Below, one piece after another: positions 20,246 to 30,419 of a stretch of 64,000 nucleotides of DNA. Numbering within the stretch: the stretch's first letter is position 1; every line of letters starts with the position of its first letter. The notes under the pieces were generated by a model that had not been told where the DNA came from, did not search any database, and saw nothing but the letters and a program-made list of their open reading frames with translations. Source of the stretch: Adenophora triphylla var. japonica (taxonomy: Eukaryota; Streptophyta; Magnoliopsida; Asterales; Campanulaceae); the NCBI GenBank assembly GCA_022495995.1, contig JAFEMH010003619.1:1-64000 (forward strand). Direction: 5' to 3'. Position numbers and translations under genes: made by a program.

Positions 20246-21253
20246 ATGTCTATCTCGTCCTCGACAAGTAGATGCTGCCAATTTTCAATCAAGGAGATCA
20301 AAGAAGCAACAAATCAGTTTGATGGTAGTAAGATCCTTGGCCAAGGGGGAGAAGCAAAGGTGTATTACGCTGAGATCTATATTGGTTCAAACAAAACTCC
20401 GGTTGCTGTGAAACACTTGAAAGAAAACTCTAAAGAGTTTGAAAGTGAGATCAACACCTTATCAAAGATTCATCACCCCAATCTTGTCTCTCTAATTGGC
20501 TACTGCGATGAATCCGGTCATAAGATTCTTGTATACGAATACATGGCAAAGGGATGCCTATCTGATTATGTGAAAAAGGAAAGTTCTGTTTCTTTGTCCT
20601 GGCGGCAACGACTCAACATCTGCCTTGGTGCTGCACGCGGGTTGCAACACCTTCATGCTGAAACCGATGAATTTCCCAAAGGAATAATTCATCGTGATGT
20701 GAAACCCGGGAATATTCTAGTGGGTGAGAATTGGGTTGGTAAGCTTTCTGACTTTGGGATGTTCAAATTGTCGAATGCTGGCCAAGTCAAATCCTTGATG
20801 ACCACAAATCTTAAAGGCACAAGCGGGTATTATGCACCAGAGTATATCAAGTATCGCCGTATAACAAGAAAAATAGATGTTTATGCCTTCGGTGTTGTAT
20901 TATTTGAAGTGCTCTGCCGGAAAATGCCTTGGGATCGGGGGGATGAGAGTTACTACGCTGACGAAGATGAGGATTTGGGATTTTGGGCAAAACAAAACGT
21001 TGATGCTCGAATTCAAGGGGAAATAACTGGAGATTCTTTAGCTGTATTTACTGATATTATAGGGAGAAGCTTGCAAGCAAACCCAGGTAGGCGACCTACT
21101 ATAGATGGTGTGCTGCTGGATCTACAAAAAGCTCTAGAATGTCAAGAATCTGTATACCTTGCAAAGCAACTTGAGGGCTCCTCCAGGTATGTAATCATTC
21201 AAATTTTTAGGGACCCACTTATCCATTATAGTAGTTATCTTTCAACTCTTTAA
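20246..21253 (+). CDS. FERONIA-like (CrRLK1L-type) kinase domain protein, no ectodomain
   Basis: The 335-residue protein is almost entirely a Ser/Thr kinase domain. Features in order: FSIKEIKEATNQFDGS (about 13-28), glycine loop GQGGEAKVYY (33-42), VAVKHL lysine (about 53-58), alpha-C glutamate in FESEINTL, catalytic HRDVKPGNIL (about 149-158), DFGMFKL (about 169), GTSGYYAPEYIKY activation segment and IDVYAFGVVLFEVLCRK. The EIKEATNQFD lead-in and the KGTSGY segment are the CrRLK1L/FERONIA pattern. There is no signal peptide, malectin domain or membrane span, so it would act as a cytoplasmic kinase. The glycine loop is unusual: GxGGEAxV instead of GxGGFGxV. The C-terminus after QLEGSS is not kinase-like and leads to a copia gag remnant, so the gene has probably lost its original 3' end. 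The ATG at 20246 is followed closely by the conserved lead-in, which supports this start. Confidence 0.85.
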   Translation: MSISSSTSRCCQFSIKEIKEATNQFDGSKILGQGGEAKVYYAEIYIGSNKTPVAVKHLKENSKEFESEINTLSKIHHPNLVSLIGYCDESGHKILVYEYMAKGCLSDYVKKESSVSLSWRQRLNICLGAARGLQHLHAETDEFPKGIIHRDVKPGNILVGENWVGKLSDFGMFKLSNAGQVKSLMTTNLKGTSGYYAPEYIKYRRITRKIDVYAFGVVLFEVLCRKMPWDRGDESYYADEDEDLGFWAKQNVDARIQGEITGDSLAVFTDIIGRSLQANPGRRPTIDGVLLDLQKALECQESVYLAKQLEGSSRYVIIQIFRDPLIHYSSYLSTL

Positions 21254-21289
21254 ATATGGCAAACATTTAATTGGTTAATGTGTAAGCCG

Positions 21290-21975
21290 ATATGCTAATT
21301 TACTTGATATCTCATGGTCAATCATAACATTAGGCAAGGGTTTTGTGTTCAGAATATGGAGGACTTCACGTTCTCAAACTTCCGTGTTTCAAGATCCATC
21401 ACAAATTGAAGAACCCTCTCTTCTTCATATCATTGAACCAATTTCGTGCTAATATTGCACATGCACCTCACACATGAGCAGGTCAAGTGTGCGTCAAAAT
21501 CATTCAGGTCATCCCACAATTTCATCACGCGAATAAAGTAGGTTGCCACGCTTTCACCTTTATGTTGTTCGCAGTTTGCTAGATCCGCCTTTAGATATTG
21601 AAACCTCGGTCCGTTTCCAACTGAAAACCTTTCCCGCAAATCATCCCACAACGTTTTTAAATCATCCACATAGCTTTCGGTGGAACAAAGGCTTGGCTCA
21701 ATGGTGTTAATGATTTATGAAATCACCATCGAGTTCACAGTTTGCAAAAGTTCCAGTTCGTTTCCTATGATTGGTTTTTCAATCGTCCCATCAATAAAGG
21801 TTGTCTTCGTCTTGTCCCTCAATGATCCCTTGAAAACCCTATTCCATTCTTTATAATTCTCCCCCTTCAATTGGACATGGGTGAGAATCATTCCTGGATT
21901 GTCACTTGACGAAAGAATGTTTGGAGAGCGCCTCTCAGCTATGGCTTTCTTCTCGCCACTAGCTTCGGTGGTCAT
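21290..21975 (-). pseudogene. Copia-D gag fragment
   Basis: Starts MTTEASGEKKAIAERRSP (ATG at 21975) and continues with LTHVQLKGENYKEWNRVFKG, the N-terminal gag pattern of copia elements. Next is a DLKTLWDDLRERFSVGNGPR block, then VATYFIRVMKLWDDLNDFDA. Across a stop the frame goes on as ERVLQFVMDLETRKFENVKS, followed by ILNTKPLPNV, so gag homology reaches about 21290, into the kinase 3' flank. A stop and frameshifts are present. The PBS and 5' LTR lie directly upstream on the right. Confidence 0.75.
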
Positions 21976-21993
21976 GATGGCCGGACCTTTGGA

Positions 21994-22006
21994 GGCTCTA
22001 ATACCA
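21994..22006 (-). promoter_or_regulatory. Primer binding site of Copia-D
   Basis: Minus-strand TGGTATTAGAGCC is one base from TGGTATCAGAGCC, the complement of the initiator tRNA-Met 3' end. It sits between the LTR and the gag start. Confidence 0.75.
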
Positions 22007-22007
22007 A

Positions 22008-22246
22008 GATAAGAATTGATTTGTGAAGGAGAAAATATTATTTATTTCCTTGCTTGATTCAATTGATTACAACTTTATATATGCATTACTTGGAGAAGGA
22101 TTCTATCAATACCTTAACTAATGCCTAGAATCAAGGTAAACATATATCCTACCTAATTTACATACATAAAATAAGAAAACGATAACCATGTACAAAAGGA
22201 AAAGATGTTGATAATATCTTTGTCAATATCTCAGCATATCTCAACA
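22008..22246 (-). mobile_element. 5' LTR of Copia-D
   Basis: On the minus strand it begins TGTTGAGATATGCTGAGATA and ends just before the primer binding site, about 239 bp. No partner LTR was found to the left, so Copia-D is a 5' fragment (LTR, PBS, part of gag). Confidence 0.65.
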
Positions 22247-22325
22247 GAAACGTATAGGTCAGGACTAGTTTTAGGAGGTTTCTACTTGTTTTGATGTTTT
22301 TCAAAAATCAAAGTCAATAATATTA

Positions 22326-22687
22326 CTCCCTCCATCCCACTTCAAATCGACCATGATATTTTTGCACGCTTTTTAAGATTTTTTTAAAAAAATGAGTAAA
22401 AAATTGGAAGTGGGTAGAAGATTAGAGGAGAGAGAATGTAAAAGTTAAAAGCATTTAATAGGAGAGAGAGAATGAGTGGGAGGAATAGTAAGTTAATGAA
22501 TGTTTTTTTGTAAATATGTTAATAATATAAGGGTATAATGAATGATTTTTTTGAAAATATATAAACATTAATTATGAGGGTATAAATGTCTGAAACATTG
22601 TTCACTTCTTTCCATTAATGGAATGGTCCATTTGAAGTGGGACGTCCCAAAAAGGAAAGTGGCTTATTTGAAGTGGGACGGAGGGAG
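22326..22687. mobile_element. Stowaway-type MITE
   Basis: Terminal inverted repeats CTCCCTCCATCCCACTTCAA (left) and CTCCCTCCGTCCCACTTCAA (inverse of right) flank 362 bp of AT-rich DNA, and TA dinucleotides at 22324-22325 and 22688-22689 form the target duplication. This is the Tc1/mariner-derived Stowaway pattern. Confidence 0.9.
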
Positions 22688-22899
22688 TATATTTTATCAA
22701 ACGGTTATATTTGTTTTCTTCTTTCACTTGAATTGGTGTGAAAATCTTTGCCCATTGGCTAATTTTTCTGCTTTTGGGGGATTACTTGTGAAAAATGCCC
22801 CCGACATTGTTTATCAAAACCCCTTTATTTATGTTGTGTTTGGTGGTATCATAGCCGGTATGAAGAAAAGATTTAGATTGGAAACAATGGAAGCGGTAC

Positions 22900-23332
22900 A
22901 CAAATTGATTGCTATGTTGGGGTAGAGTCAAATGAGGAAAGAGAAAGAATTGGCTGAGGATCGGAAAACCTTTGGCAAGGTTGTGCATTGTGGATAGCAT
23001 GGTCATGCCTAAAGGATTTGTCAAAACAGAAGGTCTGTCCAGTTATGCACGACCGTGCATGTACTGGGTCGAAAAGTGTAGATTCGAGATTCATTTTCAA
23101 CTTAGGGTTAGGGTTTGTTTCTTGTATCTTATATTAGGTCAAATAACGACCATAAACACATTGTAACATCACATTGAGATATTATTGAGTATAATCTTGG
23201 CATGTTAGTTCCCATAGATATGTAGTCATTGACGAACTGGTAAACAATTCTTGTGTTCTTGTGTGCTTCTTGTGCAAATTCTCTTTTCTATAGTGTTTTA
23301 CCAATGTTGTGGGCCTATCTGTTTCCTAACAA
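22900..23332 (+). mobile_element. Probable LTR end of Copia-E
   Basis: Positioned directly before a primer-binding-like TTGGCAACAGAG and a copia gag. It contains TGCACGACCGTGCATG, a palindrome of the kind found in the Copia-B/C LTRs. The left boundary cannot be set from the sequence, so the start given is approximate. Confidence 0.4.
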
Positions 23333-23345
23333 TTGGCAACAGAGT
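23333..23345 (+). promoter_or_regulatory. Primer-binding-like site of Copia-E
   Basis: TTGGCAACAGAG lies at the junction between LTR-like DNA and the gag start. It resembles the initiator tRNA-Met site TTGGTATCAGAG with three changes. Confidence 0.45.
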
Positions 23346-23384
23346 TTTGGCTATAAATTCAAAGCCAGAGTTTCGTTGCCATCG

Positions 23385-23768
23385 ACATGGATGTTTTGTT
23401 GGGGTTTGTGGAAGATGGCAATAAGGTGGTTATTGAAACGTTCGATGGGATGGATTTCAATTTCCCAAAAACCTCTAATTGAGGACTTGTTGTGGAACAA
23501 GGATTTGTATCTACCATTGAAGAAGAAACCTGCAGATGTCAAGGACAAAGATTGGGAGGTCATGCATAGGAAAGCGCCTGATCTCGTTAGACAGATGTTG
23601 ACCAAGGGAGTGTCCAAGAATTTGTTTGAAGCCAAGACGACGTTGGAGATGTTAAAGATGTTGGCAAGCATGTATGAGACCCCATCTGCAACGAACAAAA
23701 CTTATATAATAAATTCTGACAAACACCCTACCCACCTTGTCACCAAATTCATCTCAAATAGATTCTGA
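23385..23768 (+). pseudogene. Copia-E gag fragment
   Basis: Plus-strand translation with one frameshift gives MDVLLGFVEDGNKVVIETFD and GMDFNF, then IEDLLWNKDLYLPLKKKPAD, WEVMHRKAPDLVRQML and TTLEMLKMLASMYETPSATN. This is the N-terminal gag domain of copia elements. Homology ends after NKTY near 23710; no pol is present, so it is another 5' fragment. Confidence 0.7.
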
Positions 23769-25004
23769 CAACTCAGACGGAAATAAAATATCATGAGGCT
23801 GTTTGGTACGACGTATTAGTTCCTGGTCTAATTAACAATCCCACACATAGGTTGTTTGTTAGACTTTTAAGAGGTGGGATTAATTATCCTCTTGTAGCGG
23901 ATTAGGCCTTAACACCCGCACTATTTATCCTTAATTGATGGTGGTATAATTAATATTCCTAAGAAAACACGTTGATTCAGTTTTCATTCCGAAATTATCC
24001 TGCATAACTACATGAAAACCTAGCACGATAGAGATTATTATCAGTCGTTCTATAACTTTGTCCTGGATCAGAGACTTATCATGGAGAAATCAACACTCTG
24101 TGATGAATCATTCTACATCAGTCTTTGATCATCATTGTTTCTTATCTTTGTTGGTCTAAAAAATCTCTTCTTTTTTAATTTCTTTTAGGCAATAAATTTC
24201 AATTGTAGATTTAAGGATTTGGCTGCGACAATGAAATTTCCGGCGAGAGTTTTTGAAGCCTTTATTCATGGAGAGATATGAATTACAGAAATTATGGGGT
24301 TGGGGAAGTTCTTTGTTTCAATTCAAGAGATTAATTCAATTATGTTTTACAATTTGCAATTCCGAATTAATATATATATGTAAAACCATTATTGTTGCAA
24401 CTATTAATTACGGAGTATATATAAGTAAAACCTTCATCTGGTGTGTGCTCTTATTAAAAATTACAAGGCAAATATTCAAGTAGGTTTCGAAGTTAAAATG
24501 CTATGTCATATATTATAAGGAATGAAATGGGTTGTCTAAATGTAGGTTAAGGTAATCTTGGAAAAAAATTATAATTCTTTGTGATAATTCTGTTGCCACC
24601 AAATGGCATCTTGTTTCTCAAATTAGGTTTATTAAAACATTTATTATTAGTGAGGGGATTAATAAGCACCTCACTGATAATACTGCCTATTTTTATCTGG
24701 CTACCAACCAAGCCCCAAATTCTTAATCACATTCACCCGTTTCTAAAGTACATGAAGGGAAAATGGTATCAATAAAACTTTGATTGGTAGGTATAAAAGA
24801 TTTTGTCATTATATTCTTAGCAACTTTTGGTGGTTGGCTTTGTGAACTTGGGGTTATAGTATTTAAGATTTGGGTTGCAAGTTTCAGGAGATTGCAATCT
24901 AGGAGCTATGGAGCTTAGGTGCATTATAGGAGGTGGCTTGATCGATTGTAGATGATTTGTCCATGGTAGTGGGTTATCTTTGGAGGCAGATTTGTTATTT
25001 GTAT
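23769..25004. other. Intergenic DNA flanking the nested insertion
   Basis: AT-rich and without recognisable genes. It is the left flank of the Copia-A target site; the last 5 bases (25000-25004, TGTAT) are the target duplication. Confidence 0.55.
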
Positions 25005-25220
25005 TATAATAGTTTAGCAAATGATTATTTTATTATTCACTTCAAAAGAGTATTTATATACAAATGTGTAACAAACATAGCTAGGGATATACATCATCAT
25101 GATTAAAAAATGAGAAGATATGAGAGATTTGGTTAACTATCTACAAAGAAGGAAATTAAATGACAAGAAATTGACAAGGAGATTGCCGTGGAAGTAGGAG
25201 GATCATTGTGATCCTTTACA
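25005..25220 (-). repeat. 3' LTR of Copia-A
   Basis: Matches the right LTR over TATAATAGTTTAGCAAATGA through GCCGTGGAAGTAGGAGGATC and CCTTTACA with a modest number of changes. Confidence 0.9.
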
Positions 25221-27294
25221 CGCCCCCGCAAGATGGACGGTCCTTGAGTGCTTGGAAATAAGGGACATGAACCAAGCACGGGAGAGTGGATTTGTATGAG
25301 CATCAACTAACTGATCAATGCACGATATGTGTTGAACTCGAAACTTGCCAAGTTGGACTTGTTCTCGCACAAAGTGAAAGGCAAGGGAGAGGTGCTTCAT
25401 TCTAGAGTGAAATACAGGATTTCCTGAGGTTGTCAAAATAAATTACCGGGGGGATAGAAGAGGAGATATCGAGTTCAGTGAGAAGGTTTTTGACCCATAA
25501 AATTTCTGCAGTGGTGGCAGCAACAGCACGAAATTCAGCCTCTGTGGAGGAGCGCTCTTTGAGGACCAAGCTATAGGGTTGCGACCAAGGTAAACAACAA
25601 AACCAGTGGTGGAGATAAAGTCATCCTTTTCACCCGCCCAATCGGCGTCATAAAAGGCATATAGTGTGGAAGGAGTTTGTTTGAACAACTGAATCCCATG
25701 TGCATCAAGCCGTGAAGATAATGAAGTAGTCTTTTGAGAGCTACCCAATGATTCTCTTGAGAGTGGTGAAGGAATTGAGCAAGCTTATATATTTACCGAA
25801 AAAGCGATGTCCGATCGGGTGAGAGAAATGTATTTAAGACTGTCAATGATGGCTCGAAACTCAGAAGGGTTGTAAATGGGTGTGCGAGGTGTGTCCGAGA
25901 GAGAGGAGGATTGGTGGACATAATAGTGGGGGATGTTTTGGAGTGAATCATGTTATGTTTAGTGAGTATGTCATTGATGTATTTGGATTGGGAGAGAAGA
26001 ATGTCATTGGCATTGGGTGTGACCTCAATACCCCAGAAATAGGAGAGGGGACCAAGGTCCTTAATGTAGAAATGAGAGGCAAGACAAGTGATGAATGTTG
26101 CATGGAATGTATCGAATGGACCGGTGACAATGATGTCATCGACGTACACTAGAAGGAGGAGGCAATTGGAATCTTTTTAGTAGGTGAAGAGAGAGGGGTA
26201 GCAAGAGAAGAGAGAAAACCAAAAATAGAAGGAAGTGTTTGAGTTCGGTGTACCAATCACGTGGTGCTTGTTTAATCCTATAAATAGCTTTAAAAAGTCG
26301 ACATACATGGGAGGGGTTGGTGCTGCTTTGAAAGCTTAGGGGTTGAGACATAAATACAATTAAGAGAGATTACCTTGAAGGAAGGCATTGTTGATGTCAA
26401 GTTGGCAAAGACAACAACCTTGACTAATAGATAAAGAGAGAATGAGACGAATTGTGACTGATTTGACAACCGGGTTGAATATGTCAGAATAATCAAGGCC
26501 GGGGCGTTGGTGAAATCCCTTTGCAATGAGCCAGGCTTTATATTTGTGAATGGAGTTATTGGGGTTGTACTTTATCCGAAAAACCCATTTGCATCTTACT
26601 ATGTTAGGTGCTTCATGGGAGGGAACCAACGAACAGGTGTTATTACGTATGTGTGCTAGCGGCATACCAGTGGGGGGAAGATAAATCTTGTTTGGTGGAG
26701 GTGGGAAGGGAAATGGGAGAGGGTAGATTTTCTAGTTGGACATATTTGGGATTCGGTTTTCGGAAGTAATTAGAGAGACGGGTTGTGATAGTGCGAGCAA
26801 GTTGAATGGTAGGTGAAACATCTTGGGAGGAGAAGAAAGGGGGTGTGGGGATGGGGTTTGCTGAGGAGGTGAGTGGTGTGATTACATCGGAGGATGGTGT
26901 GATCACATCAGGAGATGGTGTGAGCACATCAAGAGTAACAGAAGGTTAATGGGAGTGAGTATTAGGAGGGGCAAGGACCCGGGAAGTAGTGGGAGGTTGA
27001 GGTGGGGCTGTAGTAGGTTCAGATTGAGGAGGTCGGGTGGGAGTGGTGTTGTCAGGTTGTTGTGGTGAGGAGGTAGAGCAGGGTGGTAGGATAGGGATGC
27101 ATATGGATCACCATTCGGTATGGGAGATATAAAAGGATGTGGTGGGTATAGATGTGAGGGAAGGGTAGGGGAATTATGTTTCGACAAATTTAACATGTCG
27201 GGAGGTTTATAGGCGATTTGTGGTTAGGTCAAGTCAATGGTATCCACTTTCAGAAGGTGAGTAGCCAACAAAGATGCACGGGAGGACTTTGGGG
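25221..27294 (-). pseudogene. Copia-A reverse transcriptase and RNase H, decayed
   Basis: Minus-strand blocks in order: a Pro/Ser-rich linker (27200-26650), RT start [20 protein letters not shown] (about 26600), [16 protein letters not shown] (about 26370-26410), MYVDDIIVTG (26120-26149), FWGIEVTPNANDILLSQSKY (about 26000), and RNase H pieces YAFYDADWAGEKDDFISTTG with PIAWSSKSAPPQ (about 25560-25670), then the final FHFVREQVQLGKFRVQHI. Frameshifts separate nearly every block. At 27295-27299 the sequence is interrupted by the Copia-B target duplication CAAGT. Confidence 0.85.
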
Positions 27295-27299
27295 CAAGT

Positions 27300-28854
27300 T
27301 GTTGGGTTTTGGGGTTACAAACGCAACGGAAGAACTTTATAAAACATCAAAACCCTAGCCTTGAATCCGCCTAGCATGAAGAGATTAGAAACATATGAAA
27401 TAGATTTACATACCTTGAATGCGATTATGTTAGTTCAAAACGAATCTAAAAATTCAACCTTTGAATTTGTTGATGAAACTTGGATCTTCTTCTTCCTTGT
27501 TCTACCTTGGTGATGAATCAACAATTAAGATCTTCAAACTATAGGAGATAAAGTAACCTCCCTCTAATGGTGATTCACACGCGAGCGAACCCAGAAAAAT
27601 TCTTGTAGGATTGCTAGATAATCCTCCGATTGTTGAATCGATATTCAATAATCAATGGCTAAATATGTAATTAATTTGGGTGTTTTTGAAATTTTATTCT
27701 CAATCAAAATCAATGATTTTATGTTTCTAAAACTCAAAAAACGTATGTCTCTTGGCTGGGAGAAAGGTCTTATTTATACTTGGTTAGTAACCCTAACAAT
27801 TAGAGAGAAGACTCCTTTTCCAAAGCCAAAACAGACTTTCAGCACCGATATGCACGGCCGTGCAGTTTCTAAAGCATGCCCATGCAACTTTTGCATGGAC
27901 GCTCCATAAACCAACGCATGGCCGCTCCAGCCAGCAAATCTTGCATGGGAGCTCTAAATTATAGCGCACAGCCGCGCAACAGCCTCAGATCCCAAATGCC
28001 AATTTACAGCCAATTTCAAATTCGTTCTTTTGTGTGTGACCCTTTAGGGATTATATTTATTTTGGTATTGAGTCGAAACATCGACCTCACAAGACATAAG
28101 TGGTTTCTAGAAAACCATTATATCCACCCAGTTAATATAACATCAAATCTTGATTCCTCGATAGATCAAATGTCATAATCCCTTTGTCCACGATGTCAAA
28201 TTGAACATGAGTCATGGTCCACGTCAACTAATATACTTCAATGCTTTATCAATTCCGAATATGTTGATAATCCAAGTGCATTTGATCTCTATCAAATCTC
28301 TTGAGTGTGGCCACACATTTCATCAATACTATTCATCGAGGGGCCCAAGCAAACGTCTCTCTTAATGAGAGGGACAAATCCCGTCTTGACTTATCATTCT
28401 TCCCTACAAGAATCCAATCGTGCCAATATAGCCCTTATTGCTATCCTATTAAAGATAGTGTTAGACTACATCAAACACGATTTTCATCATGTGGAAGACG
28501 ATGATAATCTCTGGTACAAGGGATTCAATGACACGACTATCATGAGATTTAATCACGACATATATGACTATAGACCATGTCATAAATCTCATCGGTAGGT
28601 CATGTCCAGTACTTGTTCTCTAGCAAGTATCCATAAGTGTAATCTGTGTCACATGCATATAATCATCTCCATGATTATCCATTACCAACTTATACTAGTC
28701 ATTCACAATAACTAGGGACGCAGGTTATAATAATAAACATGCAAACATATAATAAACCAAATAAACATTCTCTATAATAAATGATAAAGACGATTACATA
28801 GCGGTTTAAGTTATAAGTTAAACATAACTAAATTCCTAGGGCATTACACCAACA
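27300..28854 (-). repeat. 3' LTR of Copia-B
   Basis: On the element strand it starts TGTTGGTGTAATGCCC after polypurine tract AAATGGGAGAT (28855-28865) and ends AACCCCAAAACCCAACA. TATA box: minus-strand AAGTATAAATAAG at about 27770-27783. It contains GCACGGCCGTGC at about 27853-27864 and related palindromes. Confidence 0.93.
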
Positions 28855-28868
28855 ATCTCCCATTTGCA

Positions 28869-29279
28869 CTAGGCTCCATCTATGTATCGTATACCTATGG
28901 ACCTAACATGACCATCATGCTTTGCTTGTGCGAGGGGCTTTGTAAGCGGATCCCCAATGTTATCATCGGTTGATACTTTACGTATCTTAACATCTCCTCT
29001 AAACTCTCGAATGAGATAGAAACGTCTAAGTATGTGTTTGGATCGCTGATGTGACCTTGGTTCCTTTGCTTGCGCAATGGCTCCATTATTGTCACAATAA
29101 AGTTCCACCGGATTAGTGATACTTGAAATAACTTTCAGATCACTAATGAACTTTTTGATCCAAACTGCCTCCTTAGCTGCATCGGATGCCGCTATATATT
29201 CGGCCTCAGTTGTAGAATCAGCAATAGTACTCTGCTTGAAACTCTTCCAACATAACGCACCTCCGTTAAGCATAAACAC
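28869..29279 (-). pseudogene. Copia-B RNase H domain
   Basis: The 136-residue frame has MLNGGALCWKSFKQS, then ADSTTEAEYIAASDAAKEA, WIKKFISDL and YCDNNGAIAQAKEPRSHQRS, and KVSTDDNIGDPLTKPL near the end. These are the acidic and conserved residues of copia RNase H. A frame break near 29280-29294 separates it from RT, so the polyprotein is no longer continuous. Confidence 0.88.
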
Positions 29280-29294
29280 AAATCCCGACTAAGA

Positions 29295-30332
29295 TTAGAA
29301 ATCATCCTTGTCGGTTTGGAAGCTTGCACTTGTGTAACCTCTTACAACAAGATCATCTTCCATTGCTCCAAAGACCAAGAACGCATCCTTAGTTCTTCTT
29401 AAATACTTAAGGATCGTCTTAACTGCCATCCAATGTTTTTCACCAGAATCAGATTGGTATCGACTCGTCATGCTTAGAGCATACGAGACGTCGGGTCTAG
29501 TACAAATCATGGCGTACATGATAGATCCAATAGCCGAAGCGTATGGAACCTCATTCATCCACTTTCGCTCATCAGTTGTCTTAGGACACTGAGTCTTCCT
29601 AAGAGTAACACCATGACCCATTGGCAAGTTACCTTTCTTAGAATTTTTCATCTTGAATCTTCTAAGAAACTTTTCATTGTAGGTACTTTGACTCAGACTA
29701 ATTATCCTTTTAGATCTATCTCTATAGATCTTGATGCCAAGGATGTAAGCGGCTTCACCCATATCTTTCATTGAGAAAGATTTCCCTAACCAAGACTTGA
29801 CAGTCTGAAGTGAAGGAACATCATTTCCAATGAGTAAGATATCATCGACATACAATAAGAGAAATAATACTACGCTCCCACTGAATTTCATGTATACACA
29901 AGGTTCATCTTCGTTTTTGACAAAACCAAACTCTTTGATCTTTTCGTCAAAATGAAGATTCCAACTCCTATGCTTCAATCCATATATGGACCTTTACAAC
30001 TTACACACTTTGTTAGAATTTCTTGGATCGATAAAACCTTCAGGTTGTGTCATATACACATCCTCAAGTAACTTCCCATTTAGGAAAGCCGTTTTGACAT
30101 CCATTTGCCATATCTCGTAGTCATAATACGCGGCTATGGCAATTAAAATTCTAATAGACTTAAGTATTGTAACAGGCGAAAAGGTTTCATCATAGTCTAC
30201 ACCATGAATCTGCCTATATTCCTTAGCTACAAGCCTAGCCTTGTAAGTATGCACCTTCCCATCCATGTCATTCTTCTTCTTGAAGACCCACTTGCACCCT
30301 ATAATTTTTACACCTTCGGGTGTCTCAATCAA
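29295..30332 (-). pseudogene. Copia-B reverse transcriptase domain
   Basis: Two abutting frames. The first (30332-29994) holds [20 protein letters not shown], then [10 protein letters not shown] and MDVKTAFLNGKLLEDVYM. The second (29978-29295) holds the catalytic LLLYVDDILLIGNDV, then MKDMGEAAYILGIKI and MICTRPDVSYALSMTSRYQ. A stop at about 29991-29993, after NKVCKL, splits the domain. The sequence KYLRRTKDAFLVFG in this copy is the uninterrupted version of the site where the CACTA element entered Copia-C. Confidence 0.9.
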
Positions 30333-30419
30333 GTTCCAAACTTAATTTTTCGACATAGATTGCAATTCAGATTCCATGACTTCTAACCATTTATCCAAAT
30401 CAGGAGTGGACATCTCCTC

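Noticed and set aside
21353..21452. Second coding exon of the kinase gene as a normal host exon
   Set aside because: The sequence is the antisense of copia gag. Splice sites fit, so it is reported as possible exonisation rather than annotated as an exon.
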